Below the pieces are notes generated by a model. The model was given only the letters and a program-made list of their open reading frames with translations. It ran no database searches and was not told where the DNA came from. From positions 1-64,000 of the forward strand of contig NZ_FOOU01000011.1 in the NCBI RefSeq assembly GCF_900113275.1: a stretch of 64,000 nt of DNA, given 5' to 3'. Origin of the DNA: Neptunomonas qingdaonensis (GTDB lineage: Bacteria; Pseudomonadota; Gammaproteobacteria; Pseudomonadales; Balneatricaceae). The position numbers and the translations under genes were made by a program. Positions 44,252 through 53,894 of the stretch are shown piece after piece. The first letter of the stretch is position 1. Every line of letters begins with the position of its first letter.

Positions 44252-46060
44252 TCACGCAGCTGTGACTTCTTCAGGTAAATTGCCAAACATGAATAAGTCT
44301 ATGACTGCGCGCCTTATGAAGTCTTTGCGATCTGATAAAGATTGCGTGTCCCAGCTTTCATTCTCACATAGACTTATCGTCATATTCAGCCGGCTGCTCC
44401 TGTAGGCAGGAACTTTCTCAGGGAAAGATTTATTACCTTCATTTTCATTATCAGTCCCTGAGAGTAACGTCAGATTTTCCAGCTTGTGCATATATGGATT
44501 TAAAGTAGGGTCCACTTCTCCATTTCTTGGATAAATATGCTCAAGCGTATAGGCAAAAGCATCTGGGCACATTGTTCTATCATGAGATTTGTAAATACCT
44601 ACAAATCCTTGTTTTCTTTCGCTTGATAACCACTTCCAGCTTTCTTCTATTGACGACAGAATAAACTTTAAATGCTTATTATCCCCCCCTACCTCATATT
44701 CAATTTCATCTAAATAGGAGTGAATCTCACTCTTACCAATTTTAGATATCAGCACTCCTCTAAGCTCATCGACAAATCGCCTAACCTGATAAACGCCAGA
44801 ATCCTTTCTCATTTCAATAATATTTTTGTAATATATTTTGGTGACTGGAGTCATTCTTTTTTCCATGGCAACCCTATAGACAAAGAAGAATTTCTCCAAA
44901 AAATATATTAGTTGATAAAACTTTTTCTCACTTAAATTACTTGCGGCCATTAACAACGGAAGGCAGTGAGAATGTTTGAAAATAACAATCAAATTGTATA
45001 ATTTCTTTCTTTGGTACTCAGTAAGCATTGATTTTTTATACGGCCATCTCCCATCGCTGAGAAGATCGTATATCTTTATCTGCTTATCAATATCATCAAT
45101 CCGTGAAGATATATTTTTTTTATCATCGAAGAATTCTTTATTAAAATCTTCAAAAAGAGAAGTTTTAGAAGATCCTTTGCCTTTATTAGAAACATAATAG
45201 GCTATCAGCTTATCGTCTGTTGACTTAGTACCTTTTTCAGTAATAGAGTCCCACTTAGTTTCCAGTTCATTTAGCTGTTCATCTTCTAAGCCCGTTTCAT
45301 CAGCAGCCCCAAGGGATGAAGCTCTCAACAAATCACCAGCAGTTAGAGACCTACCTCTATCATTGATAACTTGGAAAAGAGTATAAGCATCACTGATATC
45401 CTTCATTTTTATAATAAGAATTTTGCAAGACTTTGAGAAAACCTTAAACAACACATCAATGTTTTCTAATGTCTCATTATCATCAACACCTCTAAAGTCA
45501 CCAAGCCAAGAATCAATATCAGAACAGCATCTTTTAATGAGTAAGTGAGACTTCAAATCAGAGCTAGCAACAACTCCATTTCTAACAGCATCATCAAAAT
45601 ATAAATGATCCCTTTTTGACAAGGTCATTCGAGGAAAACTGACATCCTTACCATTTTCCTCAAACACTACATCTACAAATTTTCCCTTATACTTCGCGAT
45701 TCGTTTTTCTCTTGTCTCGGAGGCATCACCATTTAGCTGAAGACCTTCGAGAAGGTTAACTATTCTAGATATCAAGATTACTGTTGTAGATAGCCTCTGC
45801 TGTCCATCTACCAATTGATATTTAACCTTGTCATCAAGCTCATCTTCACTTTTACATTTAACAGATACAATTCCACCTAAAAAGTGCTGCCCAGCTTTGC
45901 CTTCTGTTTTATGAGCGTCATATAAAGCCTTTATATCGTCACAGAACTGTTTAACATTCTTGCGTTCCCAAGAATAAGACCGTTGGTATTTTGGTACAAA
46001 AAATATAGTATTTTCTGAAAAAACAGATTCCATTGAACAAAAATTTGGTTTAACTTCCAT
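44252..46060 (-). CDS. DUF262-DUF1524 nuclease of the dpt operon
   Basis: A 602-residue GmrSD/SspE-like protein. DUF262 marks are VPKYQRSYSWE near residue 22 and LVDGQQRLSTTVILI near 81. The C-terminal DUF1524 nuclease has TLEHIYPRNGE near residue 534, LENLTLLSG and an asparagine/lysine pair, so the active-site histidine is present. It is the last gene of the minus-strand operon, 40 bases after the HNH gene. The phosphorothioate-activated nuclease SspE shares this architecture, so dependence on phosphorothioate is plausible here, but target choice is inferred from position only. Confidence 0.85.
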   Translation of the reverse strand: MEVKPNFCSMESVFSENTIFFVPKYQRSYSWERKNVKQFCDDIKALYDAHKTEGKAGQHFLGGIVSVKCKSEDELDDKVKYQLVDGQQRLSTTVILISRIVNLLEGLQLNGDASETREKRIAKYKGKFVDVVFEENGKDVSFPRMTLSKRDHLYFDDAVRNGVVASSDLKSHLLIKRCCSDIDSWLGDFRGVDDNETLENIDVLFKVFSKSCKILIIKMKDISDAYTLFQVINDRGRSLTAGDLLRASSLGAADETGLEDEQLNELETKWDSITEKGTKSTDDKLIAYYVSNKGKGSSKTSLFEDFNKEFFDDKKNISSRIDDIDKQIKIYDLLSDGRWPYKKSMLTEYQRKKLYNLIVIFKHSHCLPLLMAASNLSEKKFYQLIYFLEKFFFVYRVAMEKRMTPVTKIYYKNIIEMRKDSGVYQVRRFVDELRGVLISKIGKSEIHSYLDEIEYEVGGDNKHLKFILSSIEESWKWLSSERKQGFVGIYKSHDRTMCPDAFAYTLEHIYPRNGEVDPTLNPYMHKLENLTLLSGTDNENEGNKSFPEKVPAYRSSRLNMTISLCENESWDTQSLSDRKDFIRRAVIDLFMFGNLPEEVTAA

Positions 46061-46100
46061 GACATCCTCAATGATTATTATATGGATATTTACAAATCAA

Positions 46101-46970
46101 TTATTTGTGAAAAACTTCTTTAAAGTGCCATTCTATGTATTTTTCAGAAGGATGGTCATTTTTTAATCTTGGTAAATAACAATCTACTCCTTCAAAATCA
46201 AAGAAAAGTTCTTTAACTCTTTTGTTACCATTGACTGATTTGGATACGATAATCTTCATATCTTTATCGAACCCAATTGCCCCCTTATCAAAAGCCCTGT
46301 GATGCAAAGTACACAAGCAAATTCCATTATTAGTGTCACACGGACCACCATATTGTTTCCATTTTATGTGGGCAGCATCTAAGCACGCAGTAACTGAATC
46401 TAATCTCAAATCAAGTTCGCAAATTGCACATTTATACCCGTAGGCTCTTAAAATATTTTTTCTGAAAGCAGGGTCCCGCTTTTTAATAATTTCATATAAA
46501 TCAAAATCTAGCGTTTCAATAATATCTTCTTGAATGCTTTCAGGAAAATTATCTTTTAATATCAAAGAAACAAGCTCTCTTGCTAGAGATGGGTTCACCA
46601 TGAGTAATTTATGTGCTGGTTTTGAAAAACCACCAGTGACATTCTGGTTTATAAGTTCGCTCTTAGGTGGATCGGTATTGCTTTTTCTAGGCATGCAATT
46701 ATCAGTATTGGTTAACTCCCAAAAGCCATCATTTATAAGTCTCCAAAAAGGATATGTAGAGTGATAGTTAGACCTACAGGGACCATAACGTTTTAAGAGT
46801 TTAGTGAGACTCTCATCGATTTCAGTTTCAAAATGAAATAGGCGATCGTGACCTTTCAAATACTCTGAGATAGCAAAAATTAAGAGTAAAGGCTTATGTG
46901 GTGCCCGAACGTCTCCACGTCTCCATATCGATATTGTTTGAATTTTTTCTTTTAGTTCTTCAGGACTCAT
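46101..46970 (-). CDS. Phosphorothioate-binding HNH endonuclease (SBD-HNH)
   Basis: A 289-residue protein. Residues 1-140 match the sulfur-binding domain of ScoMcrA-type enzymes (WRRGDVRAPHKPLLLIFAIS, YPFWRLINDGFWEL). Residues 180-235 are an HNH domain with CAICELDL, DAAHIKW and NNGICLCTLHHRAFDKG, including the usual cysteine and histidine residues. Known relatives cut phosphorothioated DNA. Its ATGA overlap with the end of dptH makes it the fourth gene of the restriction operon. It is therefore co-produced with the machinery that would be expected to protect phosphorothioated DNA, an apparent conflict. Confidence 0.88.
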   Translation of the reverse strand: MSPEELKEKIQTISIWRRGDVRAPHKPLLLIFAISEYLKGHDRLFHFETEIDESLTKLLKRYGPCRSNYHSTYPFWRLINDGFWELTNTDNCMPRKSNTDPPKSELINQNVTGGFSKPAHKLLMVNPSLARELVSLILKDNFPESIQEDIIETLDFDLYEIIKKRDPAFRKNILRAYGYKCAICELDLRLDSVTACLDAAHIKWKQYGGPCDTNNGICLCTLHHRAFDKGAIGFDKDMKIIVSKSVNGNKRVKELFFDFEGVDCYLPRLKNDHPSEKYIEWHFKEVFHK

Positions 46971-49900
46971 TGATCAAGAAGCTCCCAAAACGCCTTGTCT
47001 TTAATCTTTGATACTTTCTTCTCACCATCAACATAAAGGCTATAGTGCTTATCCAGCTGACGTATCTGCTGCATAAAACGCTCTTCTTCATTTTTGTCCG
47101 CACTGTTGAATATCGCTTTAATCTCTTGGCTTTTCAGCTGAGATACGCGGTGAATAATCCAGGAGAGGATGTATTTTGAGTAGTCCATATCTCCTGCCTT
47201 AAAGTGAGTGAGCTCTTGGGTTGATAGAATGGTGCCCACACCAAATTCTCGTCCCTCTTTAAGAATTTTTTTCAGGCTTTCAAATTGTTGCGACATAAAG
47301 TTATCAGCTTCATCCACCAATATCATTTTACTGATTTGGCGATAGTCGCCATCTAGTTTTGAGCTGCCGTGCTGGTGCATCTGCGCAAAGAAGATATCTA
47401 GGGTGATGGCAACAACCAGGTTTTGAATCTTCTTATCGTACCCTGAAAGGTTGATCACTGTTACGCCATTTAAGGTGTCGTAAAGCGATTGTGTTTTTTC
47501 GGAGTTGGGCTCAAATACTTCGAAGGTATTGAGCTCATAGAGTGCTGCGTAAAGGGAATCTTGCTCCACTTTTTCTTGGTCGAGGAATAGGTCCCAGATA
47601 TTTTGCATCGTCGGAACGTTATTCGTCCAACTCGCAGGGTTGTGCGCTTGAATGCCGCAGTTCTCATATGCCTGCATGACCAACTCATGAATTCGGTGCT
47701 CTTGCTTAGGCCCTAAACCAAATGCTTTAGCTAGGGTTGCACGGAATAAACTGGCTGTATGTACTGGTAACATAGGCTTGTTGCCTACCAAAGAAAACGG
47801 ATTAAAGGGGAGGTGGTGCAGGCCATAGACCGTCGCATTAGTCGCTTTAACAAAGTCTTCTTTGATATAATCTGCTTTGTAGTCAAAGATCAGAATACCT
47901 AGTGGCTTTCCATCCACATTATCTTTTTGTTGACGTACCAGCTGAGTGATTAAACTTTTAGTAAATTGAGTCTTCCCCGTACCCATCGTGCCAATAATAC
48001 CGGTGTTGGTATTGAACACTTTGTTGGTATTGGTTGGCTCCCAAAAGATGGGCGCCTTATCAATCGTACGGTGGCCTAACAGGACTGATAGGTGCTGGCC
48101 ACTCCAGTTACTTGTTCCAGATAATTTTCTCTTAGTATCAATAGATTCAGATTGAGTAGTATCAAAATTTTCGTTTCTAACATGACTCTGTGTATTATCG
48201 TATTCCGGTGAATCATCAATAGAGCCGGAGCTGCTTTCAGTTTTTACCGAACCGTAGTTACCTATGTCATTTTGCACGCGATAATTCTGAGTAGAAACTT
48301 TTTCCGTTGCAGAGTTATCTACTTGCACATAGATATCTGGCCGGATCCTTTTCTGTTGATTATCTATCTGAATATCTATATTTGGCCGGACCTTTTTCTC
48401 TTGGTTATCAAGTAAAAACCACAGACCGTTATTATGTCCAAAAAGAATGCCTTCGTTACGGAGTAATACCTTGCTTACATCCTCTCTGCTGAAAGAAGTC
48501 TTTCGATAAAGGTAATGTAACCGCAGTTGGTTATTGCCGGAGAGTGCCCTCAAAATTTGTTTTTTGAGAATATCATTATCACTGAAATTACTTTCAACTT
48601 GAGGGTCGCTATTCGTTTCTAGCTCTGTTTTGTCTGGTCTCGTGTCTGTCTCAATTAAGGTGTCTTGAGTTTGGCTAACACCCGAAGTATTAGAACTGAC
48701 CTGTGGCAACGGTTGCTTTAGTTCCGATCTGGAATCATTTGACGAGATATTAAATTCATTAATAGAGAGATTAGAACCAAGGATATATTTAGTGGGCACA
48801 TGGCACAGCTGTTTGATGTTCTTCTCATGCATCAGGCCTTTAAGTGAAGTACCAACCAATGTTGATAGCAGACTAGTGGGTAATTCGATGCACAATACTG
48901 CCCCAACTTCTTTGTAGCTAGGCTCTGGTATCGACTGACCATCGATATGTTGAACAACGATGCCTTCGGGGTAATCCTCTAAGGTTGCAAGTCGATATTC
49001 TCCACGCGTCCATTCTTCTCTTTCGGCCAAGAGCTGACTGAAGTAACCCTCTGTGAAAACGTCGTAAAGTTGATATTTATCAACCTGGATCAGAACCTGT
49101 CGCATAAACAACGCCCGATAGATTTTGTTGGCTAGCGATCGACGTCCGAGCATATTTTGAAGGTGGGCAAGCAGGTTCTCAATTTGGGCGATTGCTTTGT
49201 CTGTCCCTTGAGGTTTTCCGGTTTTAACCTCCACTGGTAGTAAGAACAATTGTTGGTCTTTAAAACCGACCAACAAGATATCATCGGACATTGGCCCTTC
49301 ATTTTTACTATGAGCACCAGGTGCGAACTCACTTTCCATGATACGCAAGCCGATATTTCCGGATACTCGGACCATCTCACCGATCGAGAGCGGCACCCAT
49401 GTAATATCCGACTCGGAAAGCATACTCGTTACAAACTTGTACGCGCCAATCTCTCCTTCGATCCCTTTTCGTGAAGATTTACTGGCTGTGAGCATCTTGA
49501 GTAGCCAATCGCCGTTGAAAGCATTGAACTCTTCAATTAATCCTCCTTGGCCTTGTTCAAGGACTCGTCGATACAGCTTAATTTCTCGCGTGACTGTTAT
49601 CGCATCGTATCCTGCAGTTGTTGTGTACTGGTCTGAAAAGTGAATCAGAGTCAGGTTCTGATTACGGAAGAAATCTAACGTTACCTTAGGATCTATAATC
49701 GTGGTCCAGATTGATGCCTCGTACGCCTGTTCCAAATGCTTTTGAAACCCCTCATTGACGGCTAGGGCGATAGCGTTGGACCCGGTATAAGGCGTACTCG
49801 ATTTTCTTGCAGGAACAATTAGCGCGCCATAGAGCCTCGCTAATTTTAAGTGAGGGGTGAGCTTATAAGGAACATTACGCAGACCAAAGGCAGTAAAATA

Positions 49901-52588
49901 GCTGTTGCCTTTGCTTTCTGCGCCTTCACCACTAAGCAGTCCATCAGCTGATATGCCTGAGATGCTGGCATCGATGTTAATTTCTCTTGGCTGAATTTTT
50001 TCTTCATTACGGAAGAAGGCTATATGCGCGTATGCATGTCCTGATTTAGCCGCTTCTTTGTGAGTAAACTTACTGTAGGTGAGCTGTGTTCGCAGAGTAT
50101 CGATTAGGGTATCTGCTATTTCTTTTTTGTCCTTTTTATTGAGCCCTAGCTTTTCTTTCAACTGGCTATGACTGGCTAATTCTGCAAAATCGTCAAACCA
50201 GTTGAACTGTAATTGTTCATCATAAAGGTTTACATGCACGCAGCAGGCGTTATCCAGATTTTTAGCAAAGTAATCAACAATGCCTAAAAGCAGTTCTTTA
50301 CACTGCTGTTGGTTGATTGCATTGATGAGCAGTTTGCTCTTGCCATTATGAGAAAAGAGTTGACTAAATGCATTCTGAAACTCGCCAATTTTTTCCCGTA
50401 CAACTTTACGAACATAGTCATAATTACTATCTTCATGCGGAATGGCTTTCAGCCAAACAGGATTTTCTTTAACCAACTGTACGTAAGAAAAGGCGTGTTC
50501 GTTATCGTACAGGTATGGAATCAATCCTCTGGGCGATAAACGCTCTAGTGTTATGCGGGGAAGATACTTGAAGCTTGACTCTTCACCATCAGCAACGATC
50601 TGATCGGCAAGCTCTACGAAATAAGAGAGAATCAAAGGATGAAAAGGACTAAAGTGCTCACAGTCCTCAGATTTAACCATCCCAACCTGCAACACCAAAC
50701 GATCGGCGTTAGTAGGCACGGTATCGATTTCAATTTGTTCCAGATAGGCTTGATACGCTGATACGACCTGATGTACTAAATCTCGGTATTCATCGCCCCA
50801 AGAGACAAGCGAGGGGAGGGTTTCACGGCAAGATAAATAGCTAAATAGCGATTGATATGCATTGTGTAATTCGGGGCATATTGTTAATAACGAAGACAAA
50901 GGGGTATTGCCTTCATGATTGAGTGCTATAAGTTCCTGATCCAAAAAATCGGCTTCCCAGCGTAGCAAAGTAAGTCGGACGCTGACTGGTGTGACTTCTT
51001 TATTATCGATCAGAACCTTGTCTTTCCGTCGTGAAAACTCACCGTAATAGCTGTCTCTAAACAGCCGGCTAAAGCGATCTCTGTCAAATAACAATGGTAA
51101 AGATAATGATTCGGTGGCGACTTCTCCTTCAACGTTGAAATGAAGGCGGTGTAAACCGCTGTTGATCTTGAAGTCGATTAACTCTGAATCATTGGCTAAT
51201 TCTTTGAAGTGTACTTCGGCAGTTGTGGTAAACAATGCAGATTCGCCGCATTCCTCTAGCTCAACTCGCTGATTCGCTGAAGGGTTTACAGTCAGGAAAT
51301 ATTCATTGGTATGTAAGTTGATGATTTGCGCTTTTGCAGAAATAGTATAGATGTTTTGAAAACCCTCGATGTAAAAATCACCTTTGCGTATCACTAGACA
51401 ATGAAAATCGAATTTCTCGGTTGAGCGATCACGGCCTCCGGTTCCTACAGTAAAAAAAAGAGGAGTTCCGTCAAAAGGGCCTTTCACAGTCAATTTACAA
51501 TGCTTAGAGCCTTTTGTCGCTTTTAGATCATGGCCTAAAGGGAGGAGTCGGTTTGGGGTGGTAAGTTGATTCGTATCGAGGTCGTTCCCAAAAAAGGTTG
51601 CGGTAAAGTCAAAGGCCATCTCATTAGCTGGAACTTGAATGATGATATGTTGTTTTCGCTCGGCAGCCTTTGATGTTCCGCTGCTGCGAGCTATCGACTC
51701 GCATTGCTCTGAAGTTATTTCATCAAACACAAGGGTGGGTTGGCTGTTCCTGTTTATTTCATCAAGATAAGTTTGAAAATGAACATCCTTCCAAGATTTC
51801 AAATCACCTTTTGGAAAATGCTTAGCAATAAACTTTGATCCAAACTGCTTAAGACGAGATTGCAACTGTCCTGAAAAGTGCTCAACGTCATGTTCAATCG
51901 AGCGATATAGTTGCCTATTTTTTTCTAAACGTTTTTTTATTTGGTCTGTATCGTCACTGAGCTCTTTTATAAAAGGGTCATTGAAGAGTTCGAGTTCATG
52001 AAACTCAATCTCACCATCTTCCAACGAGTTATAAAGCTTTTCGAAACCAAACATTGTTGCGCCATCTTCACTAATGGCATCGAATTGATAATCAAGAAGG
52101 CAGTTGGAGATTCCTTTAGCATCGTTTTGCTCATCGATTAGGTTGGTGAGAGCTGTTTTAATTGATGATGGGTGCCATATGCCACCTTCATAAGCCAAGT
52201 CATCGGAGCTGTTAACAATCGTATCCAGCGTACTATTGTGTAAAAACAGTAATGCCATTCCACTAAGTAAACTATTGTCGGACTCTGGTTCATCGCGTAG
52301 GTGGGCAAGAAAGTGCTCGTTGAAACCGTCATCATCGTCAGAGTGGAGAAGAGGAAGAACCTTGAGACCGTTCAGGTCAAGGTATGGCATAGAGATGACA
52401 TCAGATATCGACTCTACTTTATATGAAACTGAATTGTCACCAGCTAGCTCAATTAATGCTCTATAGATTTTCTTTCTTATTTCTTGGCTAGGTGACTTGA
52501 ACTGAAAACGTTCACCTGCGCTGACATGATTTGGAGCCCACGTTGCAAACTGGGTTGCGATAAAATTTTCAAATCGTTTTACGGACAT
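46967..52588 (-). CDS. dptH: DNA phosphorothioation-dependent restriction protein DptH (DndH)
   Basis: A very large protein of 1873 residues with a C-terminal HerA/FtsK-type ATPase: Walker A IIGTMGTGKTQFTKSL near residue 1535 and Walker B MILVDEADNFMS near 1755. Upstream, near residues 1100-1125, SDDILLVGF and LLPVEVKTGK form a PD-(D/E)XK-like signature. A low-complexity segment near 1390-1500 contains the near-repeats KKVRPNIDIQIDN and KRIRPDIYVQVDN. DptH is the core of the complex that restricts DNA lacking phosphorothioate. The start at 52588 (MSVKRFENF) is preferred to 52609, since it leaves a shorter overlap with dptG and resembles a family start. Confidence 0.93.
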   Translation of the reverse strand: MSVKRFENFIATQFATWAPNHVSAGERFQFKSPSQEIRKKIYRALIELAGDNSVSYKVESISDVISMPYLDLNGLKVLPLLHSDDDDGFNEHFLAHLRDEPESDNSLLSGMALLFLHNSTLDTIVNSSDDLAYEGGIWHPSSIKTALTNLIDEQNDAKGISNCLLDYQFDAISEDGATMFGFEKLYNSLEDGEIEFHELELFNDPFIKELSDDTDQIKKRLEKNRQLYRSIEHDVEHFSGQLQSRLKQFGSKFIAKHFPKGDLKSWKDVHFQTYLDEINRNSQPTLVFDEITSEQCESIARSSGTSKAAERKQHIIIQVPANEMAFDFTATFFGNDLDTNQLTTPNRLLPLGHDLKATKGSKHCKLTVKGPFDGTPLFFTVGTGGRDRSTEKFDFHCLVIRKGDFYIEGFQNIYTISAKAQIINLHTNEYFLTVNPSANQRVELEECGESALFTTTAEVHFKELANDSELIDFKINSGLHRLHFNVEGEVATESLSLPLLFDRDRFSRLFRDSYYGEFSRRKDKVLIDNKEVTPVSVRLTLLRWEADFLDQELIALNHEGNTPLSSLLTICPELHNAYQSLFSYLSCRETLPSLVSWGDEYRDLVHQVVSAYQAYLEQIEIDTVPTNADRLVLQVGMVKSEDCEHFSPFHPLILSYFVELADQIVADGEESSFKYLPRITLERLSPRGLIPYLYDNEHAFSYVQLVKENPVWLKAIPHEDSNYDYVRKVVREKIGEFQNAFSQLFSHNGKSKLLINAINQQQCKELLLGIVDYFAKNLDNACCVHVNLYDEQLQFNWFDDFAELASHSQLKEKLGLNKKDKKEIADTLIDTLRTQLTYSKFTHKEAAKSGHAYAHIAFFRNEEKIQPREINIDASISGISADGLLSGEGAESKGNSYFTAFGLRNVPYKLTPHLKLARLYGALIVPARKSSTPYTGSNAIALAVNEGFQKHLEQAYEASIWTTIIDPKVTLDFFRNQNLTLIHFSDQYTTTAGYDAITVTREIKLYRRVLEQGQGGLIEEFNAFNGDWLLKMLTASKSSRKGIEGEIGAYKFVTSMLSESDITWVPLSIGEMVRVSGNIGLRIMESEFAPGAHSKNEGPMSDDILLVGFKDQQLFLLPVEVKTGKPQGTDKAIAQIENLLAHLQNMLGRRSLANKIYRALFMRQVLIQVDKYQLYDVFTEGYFSQLLAEREEWTRGEYRLATLEDYPEGIVVQHIDGQSIPEPSYKEVGAVLCIELPTSLLSTLVGTSLKGLMHEKNIKQLCHVPTKYILGSNLSINEFNISSNDSRSELKQPLPQVSSNTSGVSQTQDTLIETDTRPDKTELETNSDPQVESNFSDNDILKKQILRALSGNNQLRLHYLYRKTSFSREDVSKVLLRNEGILFGHNNGLWFLLDNQEKKVRPNIDIQIDNQQKRIRPDIYVQVDNSATEKVSTQNYRVQNDIGNYGSVKTESSSGSIDDSPEYDNTQSHVRNENFDTTQSESIDTKRKLSGTSNWSGQHLSVLLGHRTIDKAPIFWEPTNTNKVFNTNTGIIGTMGTGKTQFTKSLITQLVRQQKDNVDGKPLGILIFDYKADYIKEDFVKATNATVYGLHHLPFNPFSLVGNKPMLPVHTASLFRATLAKAFGLGPKQEHRIHELVMQAYENCGIQAHNPASWTNNVPTMQNIWDLFLDQEKVEQDSLYAALYELNTFEVFEPNSEKTQSLYDTLNGVTVINLSGYDKKIQNLVVAITLDIFFAQMHQHGSSKLDGDYRQISKMILVDEADNFMSQQFESLKKILKEGREFGVGTILSTQELTHFKAGDMDYSKYILSWIIHRVSQLKSQEIKAIFNSADKNEEERFMQQIRQLDKHYSLYVDGEKKVSKIKDKAFWELLDQ

Positions 52589-53885
52589 AAACGGCTTCCC
52601 CACTGTCACTCATACGTTCTACATTACCGATACGCTCATAAAAATCGACTAGCCTAAGCTGCGATTGTTTATCGAAAAATACGCCACGTTGCTCAAATGC
52701 CTCGATGAGCTCTACCAACCGGAGCCGCTCAGAACTACCAATTGATATATTGGTTAGCAGCAGAAGAGTGTCTTGGTTCAACACCAGTACATTGCCACCA
52801 CGTCTTCGGTTTTGAACGAAGCCTTCCGCGATATACTTTTCAATTGCACGTACAATTTTGCTATTGATATCTGGACGATCTGAACCAGGTTTAGCCCAGG
52901 CTTTATCGAATTGATCGCACGCCAGTCTAAGGAGGTTTCTTAACCACTCAATAGAGTTCTCAGCAGGTTCAATCTCTCTCTTTATTCCTCGCTCATCTTT
53001 AAAGCGCAAAGTGTAGTCTTTTAAATGCTCAGTATATTGAGTGTCAGAACTCTCTCTGAGCTCAGACGCGATTTTCCATAAAGGTTTTTTAGGTGTTTTG
53101 GGGAGCTGTAGCGCCTCCATCATCGAAAGCATAGGGAAAATATCGTGTGCAGCCTTCGTAAAGGATTCCCAACCGTAGTTTTTGATCTCTGTGCGTTCAG
53201 AGCTTGCTTTTTCCGTATCAAGGATGAAATACAGAGGTTTGGGTTTTGGAGGTCCGGCTTCCCATTCAGGTAGATTTAGAGCTAACTGAGAAGTATACAA
53301 AAAAGTATAGAGAGCCAAAAAGTGGGGTAGCTCTTCAAGCATATACTTGGGGTTCTTTGCCAAAAATAGGATATCTTGTTGGAGACAGTCTGCAAGAAAA
53401 GGGAGATAGGGAGGCTCAGATCCTTCCGGTCTTTTCTTTACTAATTGTGCTTTCAGAGTGCTTATAATGATTTTTTCAATGAAGTTTAAATGGTGCTCTA
53501 CATCGAATTCAATCCTTATTTCGCCCAGCAATGAGTCTAATACAGTCGCAACTCGTTGATCGGCAGCCGTTGTTTTTTCCTTATTTGCGTTAAGGAGTAA
53601 ACAATGAGGCGCAACTTTAAAAAGGTCCTGATTTTCGAAATAGGTTTTTTTAAGTACGTTCCAGAAGCTTTCTTCGCTTAGTTTGTCTTTGAACGCTTTT
53701 TCACAGTCTTCTTCAAACTGCTCAGCGCTATATTTTTTAATCTCGATTCCAAGCGCTGAGCTTACAAATAAGCCAGAAACAGCATTCCAGTCACACTCAT
53801 TGTAATTGGTTCGTACTGGCATATAACTGCTAGAAAGGTTCTTGCTTTCTACATTTGCAGTCAGTACATCTAGGTTGATAATCAT
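52569..53885 (-). CDS. dptG: DNA phosphorothioation-dependent restriction protein DptG (DndG)
   Basis: A 438-residue protein in the position and size of DptG, the middle subunit of DptFGH. It is mostly helical with no catalytic motif that I can see. Recognisable stretches are YFILDTEKASSERTEIKNYG and FVQNRRRGGNVLVLNQDTLL, a winged-helix-like segment near the end. It starts nine bases after dptF and overlaps dptH by about 20 bases. The assignment rests on the neighbours and length as much as on the sequence. Confidence 0.88.
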   Translation of the reverse strand: MIINLDVLTANVESKNLSSSYMPVRTNYNECDWNAVSGLFVSSALGIEIKKYSAEQFEEDCEKAFKDKLSEESFWNVLKKTYFENQDLFKVAPHCLLLNANKEKTTAADQRVATVLDSLLGEIRIEFDVEHHLNFIEKIIISTLKAQLVKKRPEGSEPPYLPFLADCLQQDILFLAKNPKYMLEELPHFLALYTFLYTSQLALNLPEWEAGPPKPKPLYFILDTEKASSERTEIKNYGWESFTKAAHDIFPMLSMMEALQLPKTPKKPLWKIASELRESSDTQYTEHLKDYTLRFKDERGIKREIEPAENSIEWLRNLLRLACDQFDKAWAKPGSDRPDINSKIVRAIEKYIAEGFVQNRRRGGNVLVLNQDTLLLLTNISIGSSERLRLVELIEAFEQRGVFFDKQSQLRLVDFYERIGNVERMSDSGEAVYVRKTI

Positions 53886-53894
53886 TATCTATCC

